Source of the DNA: JBBQWZ01 sp038210135
GTDB taxonomy: Bacteria; Acidobacteriota; Terriglobia; Bryobacterales; Bryobacteraceae
Assembly (NCBI GenBank): GCA_038210135.1
Contig: JBBQWZ010000051.1
Coordinates: 1 to 45,660, forward strand
DNA length: 45,660 bases
Direction: 5' to 3'
Part shown: positions 17,611 through 26,544 of the stretch, piece after piece
How positions within the stretch are numbered: the stretch's first letter is position 1
Layout of the letters: each line of letters starts with the position of its first letter
Translations under genes and position numbers: made by a program
The notes under the pieces: model-generated
Databases searched by the model: none
Seen by the model: the letters and a program-made list of their open reading frames with translations, nothing else
Told to the model about the DNA's origin: nothing

Positions 17611-19026
17611 ATGAGCGAACGCGACCGTTTCGAAAAGCTGATTGCCAAATACCCGCATCCGCACAAGAACTTCTTTCAGCGGCCGCACTTCACGCGCCGC
17701 CGGTTCTTCGAGGTGGCCGGAGCGGGAGTGGTCGGCTCCTACCTGGTCGGCAAAGCGCAGGCCGCGGATGAAACCGCCTGGCAGCCCAACGCCCAGACCA
17801 TCAACAAAGCCAAGAACGTCATCTTCATCCTGCTCGCCGGTGCGCCCAGCCACACCGACACCTTCGACTTCAAGATGATCGACGGCGTCACGCCGGCAGC
17901 CGCCGCGCCCGACAGCTTCAACGGCGTCATCATGCCGACGGGTATCTTCCCGAATCTCACCAAGAACAACATGGGCGACATCGCCATCGTTCGCAGCGTG
18001 CGCAGCTGGGCTCTGGTCCATCAGCTCGCACAAACCTGGACGCAGATCGGCCGCAACCCGGCCGCCGCCCTCGGTAACATTGCACCGAACATCGGCAGCG
18101 TCGTCGCCATCGAGAAAGAAGGCGAGCGCCAGAAGGGACAAGTCTTCCCGACCTTCCTCGCTTTGAACTCGAACAACGCATCCGGACCCGGCTACTTCGA
18201 ATCCAAGTACGCGCCCTTCAAATCCACGCCCGCGGCCGGCGGCCTGACCAACACCACCAACGCCGCCGGACAGACCCGCGCCAGCGACATGTACACCATG
18301 CTGCGGACCGAGGACGACGGCCTCCGCATCAACTCACCTCTCGGCAAGAGCGCCGAGGACATGGACGATTTCTACAACTCGGCGCGCGACCTGATGTACA
18401 ACCCGACCGTCAACAAGGCGTTCGGCTTCACGCCGGCGGACAGCGCCCGCTACGGCTCCACCGGCTTCGGAAACGCCTGCCTGGTTGCCCGCCAGACGAT
18501 CGCCGCTAATCAGGGGACCCGCTTCGTTCAAATTACTTTGGGTGGCTGGGACATGCACCAGAACATCTACGGCGCGAACGGCAACATCGCCGCGGGCAAC
18601 AACATTTTCACCCTCGGCAAGCAGCTCGATGCCGGCCTGTCGGCCTTGCTCACCGATATGAAAGCCGACGGAACCCTGGCCGAAACGCTAGTGGTTGTCG
18701 TCGGCGAATTCGGACGCACGGTCGGCAAGATCACCGCCGCCTTCGGCCGCGACCACTATCCGCAGCAGTTCGCGGTCTTCGCGGGCGCCGGCGTGAAAGG
18801 TGGCCGCGCGCTCGGCTCCACCACAGCCAATGGGTCCGCGACGCTCGACCCCGGCTGGTCGCGCCAGCGCGACGTCAAGCCTGAAGATATCGAAGCGACC
18901 ATCTACTCGGCCCTCGGCATCAACTGGACCACCGTCCGCTACGACGATCCGTTCGGTCGCGGCTTCGAGTACGTCCCCAGTTCGAAGGACGATCTATACG
19001 GTCCGATCAACGAACTCTGGAAATAG
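17611..19026 (+). CDS. DUF1501 protein with Tat signal
   Basis: A 471-residue protein of the DUF1501 family, related in fold to alkaline phosphatases/sulfatases. The twin-arginine motif is RRRFFEVAGAGVVGSYLVG (from R29), so it is probably exported folded by Tat. Family patches seen: NVIFILLAGAPSHTDTFDFK (metal-site region), GDIAIVRSVRSW, GPGYFESKYAPF, TRFVQITLGGWDMHQN, VVVVGEFGRT and FGRDHYPQQFAVFAGAGVKGGRALG. The motif set (H-x-D-x-F-D early, GGWDxH, EFGRT, GRDHY) is that of the family. A ribosome site (agagga) precedes ATG 17611. It is the second gene of an operon with DUF1549/DUF1553; such pairs are thought to act together at the cell envelope, with no known substrate. Confidence 0.9.
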   Translation: MSERDRFEKLIAKYPHPHKNFFQRPHFTRRRFFEVAGAGVVGSYLVGKAQAADETAWQPNAQTINKAKNVIFILLAGAPSHTDTFDFKMIDGVTPAAAAPDSFNGVIMPTGIFPNLTKNNMGDIAIVRSVRSWALVHQLAQTWTQIGRNPAAALGNIAPNIGSVVAIEKEGERQKGQVFPTFLALNSNNASGPGYFESKYAPFKSTPAAGGLTNTTNAAGQTRASDMYTMLRTEDDGLRINSPLGKSAEDMDDFYNSARDLMYNPTVNKAFGFTPADSARYGSTGFGNACLVARQTIAANQGTRFVQITLGGWDMHQNIYGANGNIAAGNNIFTLGKQLDAGLSALLTDMKADGTLAETLVVVVGEFGRTVGKITAAFGRDHYPQQFAVFAGAGVKGGRALGSTTANGSATLDPGWSRQRDVKPEDIEATIYSALGINWTTVRYDDPFGRGFEYVPSSKDDLYGPINELWK

Positions 19027-19052
19027 TACGAGACGGCGCCACCCACGTTACA

Positions 19053-19168
19053 GCCCGCCCGTAAGGGCGGGGTTACTAACTTCAACTGATCACCGAACCG
19101 CGACCATCTACAGCACCGAACCGCGACCATCTACATCACCGAACCGCGACCGTCAGGGAGCGGACCCC
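19053..19168. repeat. Tandem 23-bp repeats plus two dispersed GC-rich elements
   Basis: 19053-19080 carries a copy of the dispersed element (cgcccgtaagggcggggtta). 19091-19113 and 19114-19136 are near-identical 23-bp tandem copies (caccgaaccgcgaccatcta...), and a third, 19137-19168, begins the same way but then reads cgtcagggagcggacccc, the form of the dispersed element. The last copy runs over the 3' end of tsaE, which ends at 19153. This suggests local slippage within the dispersed element. Confidence 0.7.
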
Positions 19169-19593
19169 AACCGGCTAACCGTAATCTCCCGATCCTCGTC
19201 GCCGGTGCGCGTCAACCGGATCTCCCAGCGCGGAAGCGGCATCAGCCCCGGGAACCGCTCTCCCCATTCAATCAGGACGCACCGCGCCTGCGCGAAGATC
19301 TCATCCAGCCCCAGGGTCTCCACTTCGCGCGCTTCGTCGAGCCGGTACAAGTCGATGTGATACACGCCCGCTCCATACTCGTGGATCAGCGTGAACGTCG
19401 GACTCACGACCTCTTCGATCGGAGCCGCACCCAGGCCGCTGACAATGCCCTTCGCGAGGGTAGTCTTGCCCGCGCCGAGATTGCCGATCAACAGAATTAC
19501 CGCTCCGTCCGCAAGCGATCGCGCAAACTCGCGACCTAGCGCGATCGTCTCCTCTTCGGACGCCGTAGCGTGCTTACCTTCGAAGCTCACCAA
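19153..19593 (-). CDS. tsaE: tRNA threonylcarbamoyladenosine biosynthesis ATPase TsaE
   Basis: TsaE is the ATPase of the TsaB-TsaD-TsaE complex that makes the t6A37 modification of ANN-decoding tRNAs. The 146-residue product has the usual length, an N-terminal ASEEETIALGREFA helix, the P-loop GNLGAGKTT (37-45), the VVSPTFTLIHEY strand-loop, the HIDLYRL motif and IEWGERFP near the end, all TsaE hallmarks. The annotated frame starts with TTG 19593; a GTG at 19590 is an equal candidate. The 20-bp overlap with the end of nnr upstream shows translational coupling; the nnr-tsaE order is common in bacteria. Confidence 0.95.
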   Translation of the reverse strand: MVSFEGKHATASEEETIALGREFARSLADGAVILLIGNLGAGKTTLAKGIVSGLGAAPIEEVVSPTFTLIHEYGAGVYHIDLYRLDEAREVETLGLDEIFAQARCVLIEWGERFPGLMPLPRWEIRLTRTGDEDREITVSRLGSAP

Positions 19594-21025
19594 TCGCCTC
19601 TCGAAGCTTGGTCAGCAGATCCGTCGCAATCAACGGAGCCGCACACAGCTCGCCGCATCGCCCATGCAGCCAAACCGCGGCCACGACGCACAAGTCCACC
19701 TGATCCGGATGCTGCGCGATCAGGCCCGTGATCAAACCCGTCAGAACATCTCCAGTGCCGGCGGTCGCCATCGAAGGAGCGCCCGTGGGATTGATCCAGG
19801 CGCTTCCATCCGGCATCGCAATCACGGTCCGATTACCTTTGAGCACCAGGATGACGCCGCGCTCGGACGCGAACCGCCGCGCCAGGCCGAGCCGGTCCGA
19901 CTGCACCTCATCGATTGACTTGCCCGTCAGCCGCGACATCTCACCCGGATGCGGAGTCAGCACGCGCACCGCCCCGGCCTTCGGCCACACCGCGGACGCC
20001 GCCAACGCGTTCAGCCCGTCCGCATCGACCACCATCGGCAGCCGGCAATCCGCGAACCACGTTCGAACCTGCTCTTGCGTTACCGGATTCGACCCGATTC
20101 CAGGTCCCAGCGCCACCACGCTCTTCCGCTCGAAAGACGGCGGCGTCTCGGTCATCAATTCCGGAGTCCGCATCTCGCCGCTCGACGATACCGTCACCAG
20201 TCCGGCCCCGATCCGCAGCGCCGCCAAACCGGTCATCTCGGCTGCGCCCGTTTTACCCGGCGATCCGCCGATCACGAGCGCGTGTCCAAAGCTCCCCTTG
20301 TTCGATTCCTGCTTTCGCGGCGCAAAGAGCTTCCTGAAATCGGCGGGCTCGGACAGCTGAATGCGCGTCACGTCCTCGAGCCACGCGTCCGGGCATCCGA
20401 TGTCGCCGACCACCAGCTTGCCGGTTCGCTCACTGTTCGGCCATTGCACCATGCCGATCTTCGGAGCGGTGAACGTCACCGTGTAATCCGCGGAGACCAC
20501 GTCCCCTTGACTGGTACCGTTATCGGCGTTCATACCGGAAGGAATGTCGATCGCCACCTTGCGAGCGAACGGCCAGTCGCGGTTGATGCGCGCAATCCAA
20601 TCGGCGGAAGCCGGATACGGAGGGCCGCTCAGACCGGTTCCCAGCAGCGCATCGAGCACGATCGTAGCCGTGTACATCTCAGGAGCGACAGCGGTGTGGA
20701 CCGCATTGGTGCGGCACATTTCGAACATCTTGAGATTGGCCGCCGCATCTGCCGAAAGAGCGGAGCGGTCCGCTGTCAGCAAAACCCAAAGCCGCGCGGG
20801 CCCATGCCGCATCGTCAATTGACGCGCGACCGCAAGGCCATCGCCGCCGTTGTTGCCCTTGCCGCAAACCACCAGAATCTGCTGTTCGGCGAGCGGCGCG
20901 AATTCGCGCTCGAGAAACTCGACCACGCGGCAAGCCGCATTCTCCATCAGCAACAGCGACGGAACGCCGTGATGGATCATGGTCCGATCCGTCTCGCGCA
21001 TCTCCTCCGCGGTCAGCAGCTTCAC
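19574..21025 (-). CDS. nnr: Bifunctional NAD(P)H-hydrate epimerase/dehydratase
   Basis: A 483-residue fusion that repairs hydrated NADH and NADPH. The N-terminal YjeF domain (about 1-210) interconverts the R and S hydrates and shows ILVVCGKGNNGGDGLAVAR and IDIPSGMNADNG. The C-terminal ribokinase-like domain (about 225-480) is the ADP-dependent dehydratase: SFGHALVIGGSPGKTGAAEMTGLAALRIGAG, ALGPGIGSN, VVDADGLNAL, TPHPGEMSRLTG and ATAGTGDVLTGLITG. It starts at GTG 21025, overlapping the stop of the potassium channel gene by 4 bp (GTGA), so it is translated as part of that operon, with tsaE behind it. Confidence 0.95.
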   Translation of the reverse strand: MKLLTAEEMRETDRTMIHHGVPSLLLMENAACRVVEFLEREFAPLAEQQILVVCGKGNNGGDGLAVARQLTMRHGPARLWVLLTADRSALSADAAANLKMFEMCRTNAVHTAVAPEMYTATIVLDALLGTGLSGPPYPASADWIARINRDWPFARKVAIDIPSGMNADNGTSQGDVVSADYTVTFTAPKIGMVQWPNSERTGKLVVGDIGCPDAWLEDVTRIQLSEPADFRKLFAPRKQESNKGSFGHALVIGGSPGKTGAAEMTGLAALRIGAGLVTVSSSGEMRTPELMTETPPSFERKSVVALGPGIGSNPVTQEQVRTWFADCRLPMVVDADGLNALAASAVWPKAGAVRVLTPHPGEMSRLTGKSIDEVQSDRLGLARRFASERGVILVLKGNRTVIAMPDGSAWINPTGAPSMATAGTGDVLTGLITGLIAQHPDQVDLCVVAAVWLHGRCGELCAAPLIATDLLTKLREAIGELRR

Positions 21026-22032
21026 GCCCGTGCTCCGGTAAGCAGGCCTTCGAGCGTGCGAAGCTTCTCCGGCTCGCCCATCGCAATCAGGAAGTCTCCG
21101 CCGACCACCTCGGCGTCCGCCGGTGGATTGAAGATCATCGTTCCATCCGACCGTCGGATCGCGAGAACGATAACGCCCAAATCCTTACGGACCCGCATTT
21201 GGGCGAGCGACTGACGCGCGAACTCGCTGCCGGCCGACACCTGAACCTGCTCAATGCCGACATTCAGTCCCATGCCCTGCGTGGTGAAATCCAGAAACTC
21301 ATGGACGTGCGGCCGTACCAACGCCTGCGCCATGCGATGACCGGTCATCGTATAGGGAGCGAAGATGAAATCCGCCCCAGCCCGCCGCATCTTCCGTTCG
21401 GCTTCTTCTTCCGCAACGCGCGCGGTCAGCTTGGCCGCGGGATTCAGGCTCTTCGCGGAAAGAATGACAAACAAGTTATCGGCGTCGGACGCGAGCGTGG
21501 CGATCAGGCCTTTCGCTCTGTCGATTCCAACAGCACGAAGGGTTTCGTCGCGAGTCGCGTCCGCGACTACGCCCAGCATGCTCTTCTTCATGGCCTGCTC
21601 CACGCGATCTTCGTTGCTATCGACGACGACGAAGGGAATGCCGGCCTGGTGCAGCTCATCAGCAGCTCCGCGGCCCACTCGCCCAAAACCGCAAATAATC
21701 ACGTGGTCTTTCAGTTTCTCGATCATTTTTTGTGTGCGCCGCTTGCCGAAGAATTGATTGAGCTCAAGTTCGATGACTGTCTGTGTCACCGCTCCGACCG
21801 CCAGGAACAGCGTCGTCACGCCGAAGAAAATGACGAAGCAGTTGAAGATCCGCCCGGCCCGGCTGAGGGTGTGCACTTCGAAATAGCCAACCGTGGTGAT
21901 GGTTGACAGCGTCATGTAGAACGCGTCGAACCAGTGCCAGCCTTCGATCCAGACGAAACCGATGGTGCCCAGCGTCAGGGTCGTGAATACAGCGATAAAG
22001 ATCAGCGCGAGCCTGCGCGGAATATGATCCAT
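21022..22032 (-). CDS. Two-helix potassium channel with TrkA-type RCK domain
   Basis: A 336-residue membrane protein. The two membrane helices (about 8-30 and 62-88) flank a pore loop with the filter TTVGYFE (T46-E52), where most such channels have TVGYGD. The cytosolic part is an RCK domain: a Rossmann fold opening with HVIICGFGRVGRGAADEL (about 108-125), VVDSNEDRVE as the dinucleotide acidic end of strand 2, and a TrkA-C domain near the C-terminus (ARQSLAQMRVRKDLGVIVLAIRR). This is the MthK-like architecture of ligand-gated potassium channels. It overlaps nnr by 4 bp and follows the phosphatase gene by 17 bp, so the three are probably one transcript. The gating ligand is not predictable. 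Confidence 0.9.
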   Translation of the reverse strand: MDHIPRRLALIFIAVFTTLTLGTIGFVWIEGWHWFDAFYMTLSTITTVGYFEVHTLSRAGRIFNCFVIFFGVTTLFLAVGAVTQTVIELELNQFFGKRRTQKMIEKLKDHVIICGFGRVGRGAADELHQAGIPFVVVDSNEDRVEQAMKKSMLGVVADATRDETLRAVGIDRAKGLIATLASDADNLFVILSAKSLNPAAKLTARVAEEEAERKMRRAGADFIFAPYTMTGHRMAQALVRPHVHEFLDFTTQGMGLNVGIEQVQVSAGSEFARQSLAQMRVRKDLGVIVLAIRRSDGTMIFNPPADAEVVGGDFLIAMGEPEKLRTLEGLLTGARA

Positions 22033-22049
22033 GATTCGCCTTTCCTATG

Positions 22050-24056
22050 CTACACGCGGCGCGCGAGCAAGAGCGTCATGTCGTCCTGCAGTTCGGGGGA
22101 GCCGGTCCATTTCAAGACCGAGTCCATCACCGTCGAGACGATTTCGGCGTCTGTTTTATGGGCATTTCGCGTTACCAGCTCTACCAGCCGGTCCTCGCCG
22201 AACATCTCGCCGTATTCGTTTTCCGGCTCGGTGATTCCGTCGGTGAAGCTGACGAGGAGATCGCCGGGAAGCAGTTCGATACTGCTCTCGTCATAGTTCG
22301 AGAACGGGAATGCGCCGACCACGGTTCCGTTTACATCGAGCCGCGTGGCTTCGCCTTTGCGGACCAGAATCGGCGGCAGGTGCCCCGCATTCGTGTAGGT
22401 CAAAATGCTGGTCGTCTCATCATAAATCGCGAAGAAGAAGGTCGCGTACTTTTCCGGCGCGGTGTGATTGTAGAGTTGTACGTTCAGCCTGCCGACCAGC
22501 CCGGACGTGCACAGCGGAACCGTCCCGCTGGTGGCCCCGGGCGCCGACAGCGCCATGCCATCGACCACGCTCTGCAACTGCGCATGCAGCGAGCTTTGCA
22601 ACGTGGCCATCAGAAGCGCGGCGGAAATTCCCTTGCCGGCAACGTCGCCGACCGCGATCGCAATCCTGGTTTCGCGGACCGTCTGATAGTCGTAGTAATC
22701 GCCGGACACCATGCGCGCCGGATGACAGACCGCGGTTAACCGCAGATTCTTCGAACCAGGAACGGCGCGCGGATAGAGCTGGCCCTGCACCTCGCGGGCG
22801 ATTTCGATTTCCGATTGCAGGCGTTCCTTCTCTTTCGCGACCACCAGAAGCTGCTCCAGATTCTCGGTCATGCGATTGAAGGATCCGCTGAGCGCCGCCA
22901 ACTGATCTTTCCCTTTCACCTCGATGCGGTGAGAGAAATTGCCTTCCATGATCTTCTGCGTTCCGTCGTACAGGTGGTGCACCGCGCCCGTAATGGCGCG
23001 CGTCATCGTCACGCCGATCAGCAGCGCGACCAGCTCGACAACCAGAAACAGCACGGCAAGTCCGGTAAGAACAATTGGCCAGAAGCCCTGCAGCGTATCG
23101 CCTTTGCTGGAGAAAAAAGCTCCATAGATCGCGGAAAAACGCGATTGCACCTGCACCAGCAGCGAGAGTCGCGCGTCCGGCTCGGGAGTGTCCCACGTGT
23201 GGACTGGCAGCGTTGCGAGCCAACTGACGTCGGTGTCGAAACGGTTCGCGGCAGGCGGAAGGTGGTCGATTCGCGAACCCGTTCGACGCCGTCGAGAGGG
23301 AGTATAGTTGCGATCGCCGGACCGGATCGTCACTCCGGAATTGGGCGCGGCGGTGGTGTCCACTAACTCACGCAGGTCGATATTGCCAAGATGCGGAGCG
23401 AGTGCCGCCAGATACTCCGGCGTCAGCGGAACGACGGCGGTGATGCTTCCTCCGTTGATCGGGCGGTGCGACCACATGAAGATTTCGTCCTTGATGTTGA
23501 CGACGCCGCTGGCCTCTTTCCAGGTTTCGGAGGGAGGAGCCAGCGTCGAATCTTGGGGGTAGTGCGCCACCGCGCCGTTCTGCCGGAGGACCATCTGAAT
23601 GCCCGGGAAGCGGTCCTTGTAAAACAGGTCCGTCATCCTCCGCATAACTTCGGCGCGCGCCGCAGGCTCGGTTCGCTCAATACTTTGCGTCGCCGAGCGC
23701 AGCGCATCAACGCGGCGTTCGAGTTCGGAGGTGACGAGGTAGACCGCCACTTGACTCGCTAGCGCCCAGGCGGAAATCGCGAACAGAGTTCCGATCAACA
23801 GCACCGGCACCAGCGCAATAAAGAGGTAAGCAACGAGAAGGCGGTTGCGGAGGCGCCAGATGGCGCGCCGCGTCAGATCGCGGAAGCCGCGCATCGCCAG
23901 CCAGAAACCGGTGGCGACGGTTGCCGCCCCGAAGAAGAGAACGAAACCGCTTCCCTGCGCGGCGAGGCGAAGTACGGCCCAAGCGACGAAGGCAACACCA
24001 AAGGCGATGCCCACCTTGCCGAACCACTTCAGAATGCCTCGGATACGCTCAGGCAC
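22050..24056 (-). CDS. Membrane HAMP-SpoIIE (PP2C-type) phosphatase, RsbU-like
   Basis: A 668-residue membrane protein. Membrane segments lie at about 15-50 and 70-98, an extracytoplasmic sensor region at about 100-320, a further membrane helix at about 325-350 (FWPIVLTGLAVLFLVVELVALLIG), a HAMP linker (DGTQKIMEGNFSHRIEVKGKDQLAALSGSFNRMTENLE), a coiled coil (EKERLQSEIEIAREVQGQLYP) and a C-terminal SpoIIE/PP2C phosphatase domain with metal-site motifs SGDYYDY, VGDVAGKGISAALLMA, YTNAGHLPPILVRKG and LVSFTDGITEPENEYGEMFG. Proteins of this form dephosphorylate anti-anti-sigma factors in response to an external signal; no such factor is encoded here. Start is GTG 24056, with an A/G-rich site (aagggaaaggg) upstream. 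Confidence 0.93.
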   Translation of the reverse strand: MPERIRGILKWFGKVGIAFGVAFVAWAVLRLAAQGSGFVLFFGAATVATGFWLAMRGFRDLTRRAIWRLRNRLLVAYLFIALVPVLLIGTLFAISAWALASQVAVYLVTSELERRVDALRSATQSIERTEPAARAEVMRRMTDLFYKDRFPGIQMVLRQNGAVAHYPQDSTLAPPSETWKEASGVVNIKDEIFMWSHRPINGGSITAVVPLTPEYLAALAPHLGNIDLRELVDTTAAPNSGVTIRSGDRNYTPSRRRRTGSRIDHLPPAANRFDTDVSWLATLPVHTWDTPEPDARLSLLVQVQSRFSAIYGAFFSSKGDTLQGFWPIVLTGLAVLFLVVELVALLIGVTMTRAITGAVHHLYDGTQKIMEGNFSHRIEVKGKDQLAALSGSFNRMTENLEQLLVVAKEKERLQSEIEIAREVQGQLYPRAVPGSKNLRLTAVCHPARMVSGDYYDYQTVRETRIAIAVGDVAGKGISAALLMATLQSSLHAQLQSVVDGMALSAPGATSGTVPLCTSGLVGRLNVQLYNHTAPEKYATFFFAIYDETTSILTYTNAGHLPPILVRKGEATRLDVNGTVVGAFPFSNYDESSIELLPGDLLVSFTDGITEPENEYGEMFGEDRLVELVTRNAHKTDAEIVSTVMDSVLKWTGSPELQDDMTLLLARRV

Positions 24057-24104
24057 GAAATCGATACCCTTTCCCTTATTACCCGCCGCGGCGGCCCCGC
24101 CGCA

Positions 24105-24932
24105 TTAGAGCCTTGATTTGGCGACGGACGGCAAGTCGCGATCCGGTTCGAGGTAGTTGCGCGTCAATCCCTCTTGCAGCAAGCCTAGCGCCGTTTTGGG
24201 GTCGTCGACAAACTGGAACAGCTCCATGTCGAAGGGTGCGATCATTCCGTACTTCACCAGCGCATCGAAGTTGATGATCTCCTTCCAGTAGCTGGTGCCG
24301 TACAACAGGATCACCATATTCTTTTCGAGCTTTTGCGTCTGGATCAGGGTCAGAATTTCGAACAATTCATCCAGTGTCCCGAAGCCGCCCGGGAAAACGA
24401 CCAGCGCCTTAGCAAGGTACGCAAACCAAAATTTGCGCATGAAGAAGTAGTGAAATTCGAACGACAGATCGGGCGTGATGAAGGGATTCGGCTGCTGTTC
24501 GAAAGGCAGGCCGATGTTCAGGCCGATGGTTTTTCCGCCCGCGTCTTGCGCGCCGCGATTGGCGGCCTCCATGATGCCGGGTCCGCCGCCCGAGCACACG
24601 ACGAAGCGGCGCGTCGAGTGCGTGAGATTTTCGCTCCATTCCGTTACCAGGCGGGCGAGTTCGCGGGCCTCGCGATAGTAGCGTCCGAGGACGCCCATTT
24701 CCATAATCCGCGCGGAGCCGAAAAATACGACCGTGTCGCGGACCATCTGGTTGCGGAAGTGCGAGAGGGGCTCCAGGTATTCCGAAATAATGCGCAGCGG
24801 ACGCGCATCCGGCGTCTCCAGGAACTCTTCGTTGCGGTAGGCGACGGGCCGTCGCAGCGGATCGTCGCTCGGATGGGGAGCGCTGCTCTTGGCGACATCC
24901 GGTACTTTAGGGTCGGTGGCTGAATCGCTCAT
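24105..24932 (-). CDS. LOG-family protein (TIGR00730), predicted nucleoside-5'-monophosphate phosphoribohydrolase
   Basis: A 275-residue LOG-family protein. Members release the base from nucleoside monophosphates, including cytokinin precursors in plants. The fold motifs are VVFFGSARI at the start of the Rossmann-like core (about 67), VVCSGGGPGIMEAANRGA (about 108-125) and the catalytic loop PGGFGTLDELFEILTLIQT (PGGxGTxxE), followed by LYGTSYWKEIINFD. The N-terminal 40 residues are low-complexity and not conserved. It overlaps the end of lpxD by 4 bp. The biological substrate in bacteria is not established for this clade. Confidence 0.9.
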   Translation of the reverse strand: MSDSATDPKVPDVAKSSAPHPSDDPLRRPVAYRNEEFLETPDARPLRIISEYLEPLSHFRNQMVRDTVVFFGSARIMEMGVLGRYYREARELARLVTEWSENLTHSTRRFVVCSGGGPGIMEAANRGAQDAGGKTIGLNIGLPFEQQPNPFITPDLSFEFHYFFMRKFWFAYLAKALVVFPGGFGTLDELFEILTLIQTQKLEKNMVILLYGTSYWKEIINFDALVKYGMIAPFDMELFQFVDDPKTALGLLQEGLTRNYLEPDRDLPSVAKSRL

Positions 24933-25957
24933 TCTTGGGAATCACGCGGCTTTCCTTCCATCTCAGCCACGCGCTTTTCCAATTGTCGTACGGTCTTGAG
25001 CAACTCTGGCAGTTTCTGAAACGCGGTGATCGCGCGCAGCCATTCGCGCGCTTCGAACGCCGGCGATCCGCTCATCACGGAGCCGGCCGGAACGTCGCCG
25101 CCGATGCCGCTCTGGGCGTAGATGATGGCGTTGTCGTGAATGGTCAGATGGCCGGAAATACCCACTTGGCCGGCTAGCAAAACGCTCTTGCCGAGGATGC
25201 TCGATCCGGCGAGACCGGTCTGGGCGCAAATGATGTTGTCCTCGCCGACCACGCAGGCGTGGCCAATCTGTACGAGGCTGTCGATCTTCGCGCCGCGCTT
25301 CACCCGCGTCTCGCCCATCGTGGCGCGATCGATCGAAGTCAGCGACTGGATTTCGACGTCGTCTTCGATCACGGTCACGCCGCTTTGCACGATCTTATGA
25401 TGCGAGCCGTCGGCGCGCTTGGCGAAGCCGTAACCATCGCCGCCCACGACCACGCCATTTTGAAGAATAACGCGGTGTCCCACGCAGCAGAATTCGCGAA
25501 CACTCGAATGCGCGTGGCCCAGGAAGTCATCGCCGATCGACGCTCCTTCATAGATCACGACGTGCGGGTGCAGCGTGCAGCGGGCGCCGATGGTGACGCG
25601 CTCGCCGACCACAGCGAACGGGCCTATTGAAGCGCCTTCGCCAATGACGGCGCTTTTCGCGATGGAAGCCAGCGGATGAATTCCCGGTGCCGGACGCGGA
25701 GCCTGATAGAACAGCTCCAGCGCACGCGCAAAATCATGATACGGATTCTTCGAGACCAGCGTGGCGATGCCGGCGACGGGCTGGGTCGCCAGAATCGCGC
25801 CGGCACGGCTGTCCTTGACCTTGTGGGCGTACTTCGGATTCGCGAGAAAAGTAAGTTGACCCGCGTCCGCACGCTCCATCGGAGCTACGCCGTGGATCTC
25901 GCGATCTTCGCCCGCGAGCGCGCAGCCGAGCCGTTCGGCGATTTCAGAAATTTTCAT
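24929..25957 (-). CDS. lpxD: UDP-3-O-acylglucosamine N-acyltransferase
   Basis: LpxD adds the N-linked hydroxyacyl chain to UDP-3-O-acylglucosamine, the third step of lipid A synthesis. The 342-residue protein has the N-terminal uridine-binding domain (IAERLGCALAGEDREIHGVAPMERADAGQLTFLANPKY) and a left-handed beta-helix of hexapeptide repeats (about 100-300: AVIGEGASIGPFAVVGERVTIG, TLHPHVVIYEGASIGDDF), with GDGYGFA, QIGHACVVGEDNIICAQTGLAGSSILG, and a C-terminal helix rich in charged residues (LLKTVRQLEKRVAEME). The histidine of QIGHACV corresponds to the catalytic base region of the family. Its presence implies a lipid A-bearing outer membrane. ATG 25957 is well placed; the LOG gene follows with a 4-bp overlap. 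Confidence 0.94.
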   Translation of the reverse strand: MKISEIAERLGCALAGEDREIHGVAPMERADAGQLTFLANPKYAHKVKDSRAGAILATQPVAGIATLVSKNPYHDFARALELFYQAPRPAPGIHPLASIAKSAVIGEGASIGPFAVVGERVTIGARCTLHPHVVIYEGASIGDDFLGHAHSSVREFCCVGHRVILQNGVVVGGDGYGFAKRADGSHHKIVQSGVTVIEDDVEIQSLTSIDRATMGETRVKRGAKIDSLVQIGHACVVGEDNIICAQTGLAGSSILGKSVLLAGQVGISGHLTIHDNAIIYAQSGIGGDVPAGSVMSGSPAFEAREWLRAITAFQKLPELLKTVRQLEKRVAEMEGKPRDSQE

Positions 25958-25981
25958 CTGGGTTTCGCGCGAAAAGCGCGA

Positions 25982-26422
25982 TCAGACGCGGAAGTAATCA
26001 GGACGCCAATGTTTGATGGCTTCCTTAATCTCTTTTCGCTTCCAGTTATTTGCCAAAGTCTTCGTTACCAGCTCCGGCAGTTCCGCGTCGGAGGCGAAGC
26101 GCAGGCCCACGAATTGGTCTTCCGTCAGTTCGTCAATCCGCGGGCGCAACGCTTCCGGCAGCAGACGATGGAGCCGCAACTGCTCTTCGAGCCGGATCAG
26201 CCGGTCCTGCACTTTCAGCGCATAGATGCGCGCCTTGAATCCAGCCAATGCAACTGCGATTATCAACACGATGAACATGGCGCTGGCCAGGCCGGGGGCC
26301 ATGATCGCGTTGTAAATCGAATAAATCAGCAGCACCAACACCGCCGGCACAAACATGTAGTGGAACGGCGGATCGAACATCGTGTGGTTGGCGGCACTCT
26401 GAGGCGGTTTGTTTTCAGGCAT
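25982..26422 (-). CDS. DUF6526 membrane protein
   Basis: A 146-residue protein with two membrane helices (about 22-40 YMFVPAVLVLLIYSIYNAI and about 48-65) followed by a cytosolic tail with the family signature YALKVQDRLIRLEEQLRLHRLLP, then LTEDQFVGLRFASDAELPELV and KRKEIKEAIKHWRPDYFRV. That tail is characteristic of DUF6526, a family with no known function. ATG 26422 is used because upstream residues of the same open frame look non-coding. Only 24 bp separate it from lpxD, so it probably heads that operon. Confidence 0.85.
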   Translation of the reverse strand: MPENKPPQSAANHTMFDPPFHYMFVPAVLVLLIYSIYNAIMAPGLASAMFIVLIIAVALAGFKARIYALKVQDRLIRLEEQLRLHRLLPEALRPRIDELTEDQFVGLRFASDAELPELVTKTLANNWKRKEIKEAIKHWRPDYFRV

Positions 26423-26509
26423 AGGTGTTTCATTTAGAGTACGCCACCGGGGCGCAGGATTCTCAAAAGAAAAAGGACACGCCGTTTTGGCGCATCCTCT
26501 TCTCACAAC

Positions 26510-26536
26510 CCAATCGCGACCGTAAGGAAGCGGACC
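26510..26536 (-). repeat. Dispersed GC-rich element after the amidohydrolase gene
   Basis: The sequence ccaatcgcgaccgtaaggaa and following gcggacc is a copy of the element in the same form as at 19141-19160 (gaaccgcgaccgtcagggag). It lies 8 bp beyond the stop of the amidohydrolase gene. Confidence 0.55.
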
Positions 26537-26544
26537 CTCGCCGC

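Noticed and set aside
19949..21214. 421-codon plus-strand frame over nnr and the channel gene
   Set aside because: Antisense to two well-supported genes, basic low-complexity sequence, no start context.
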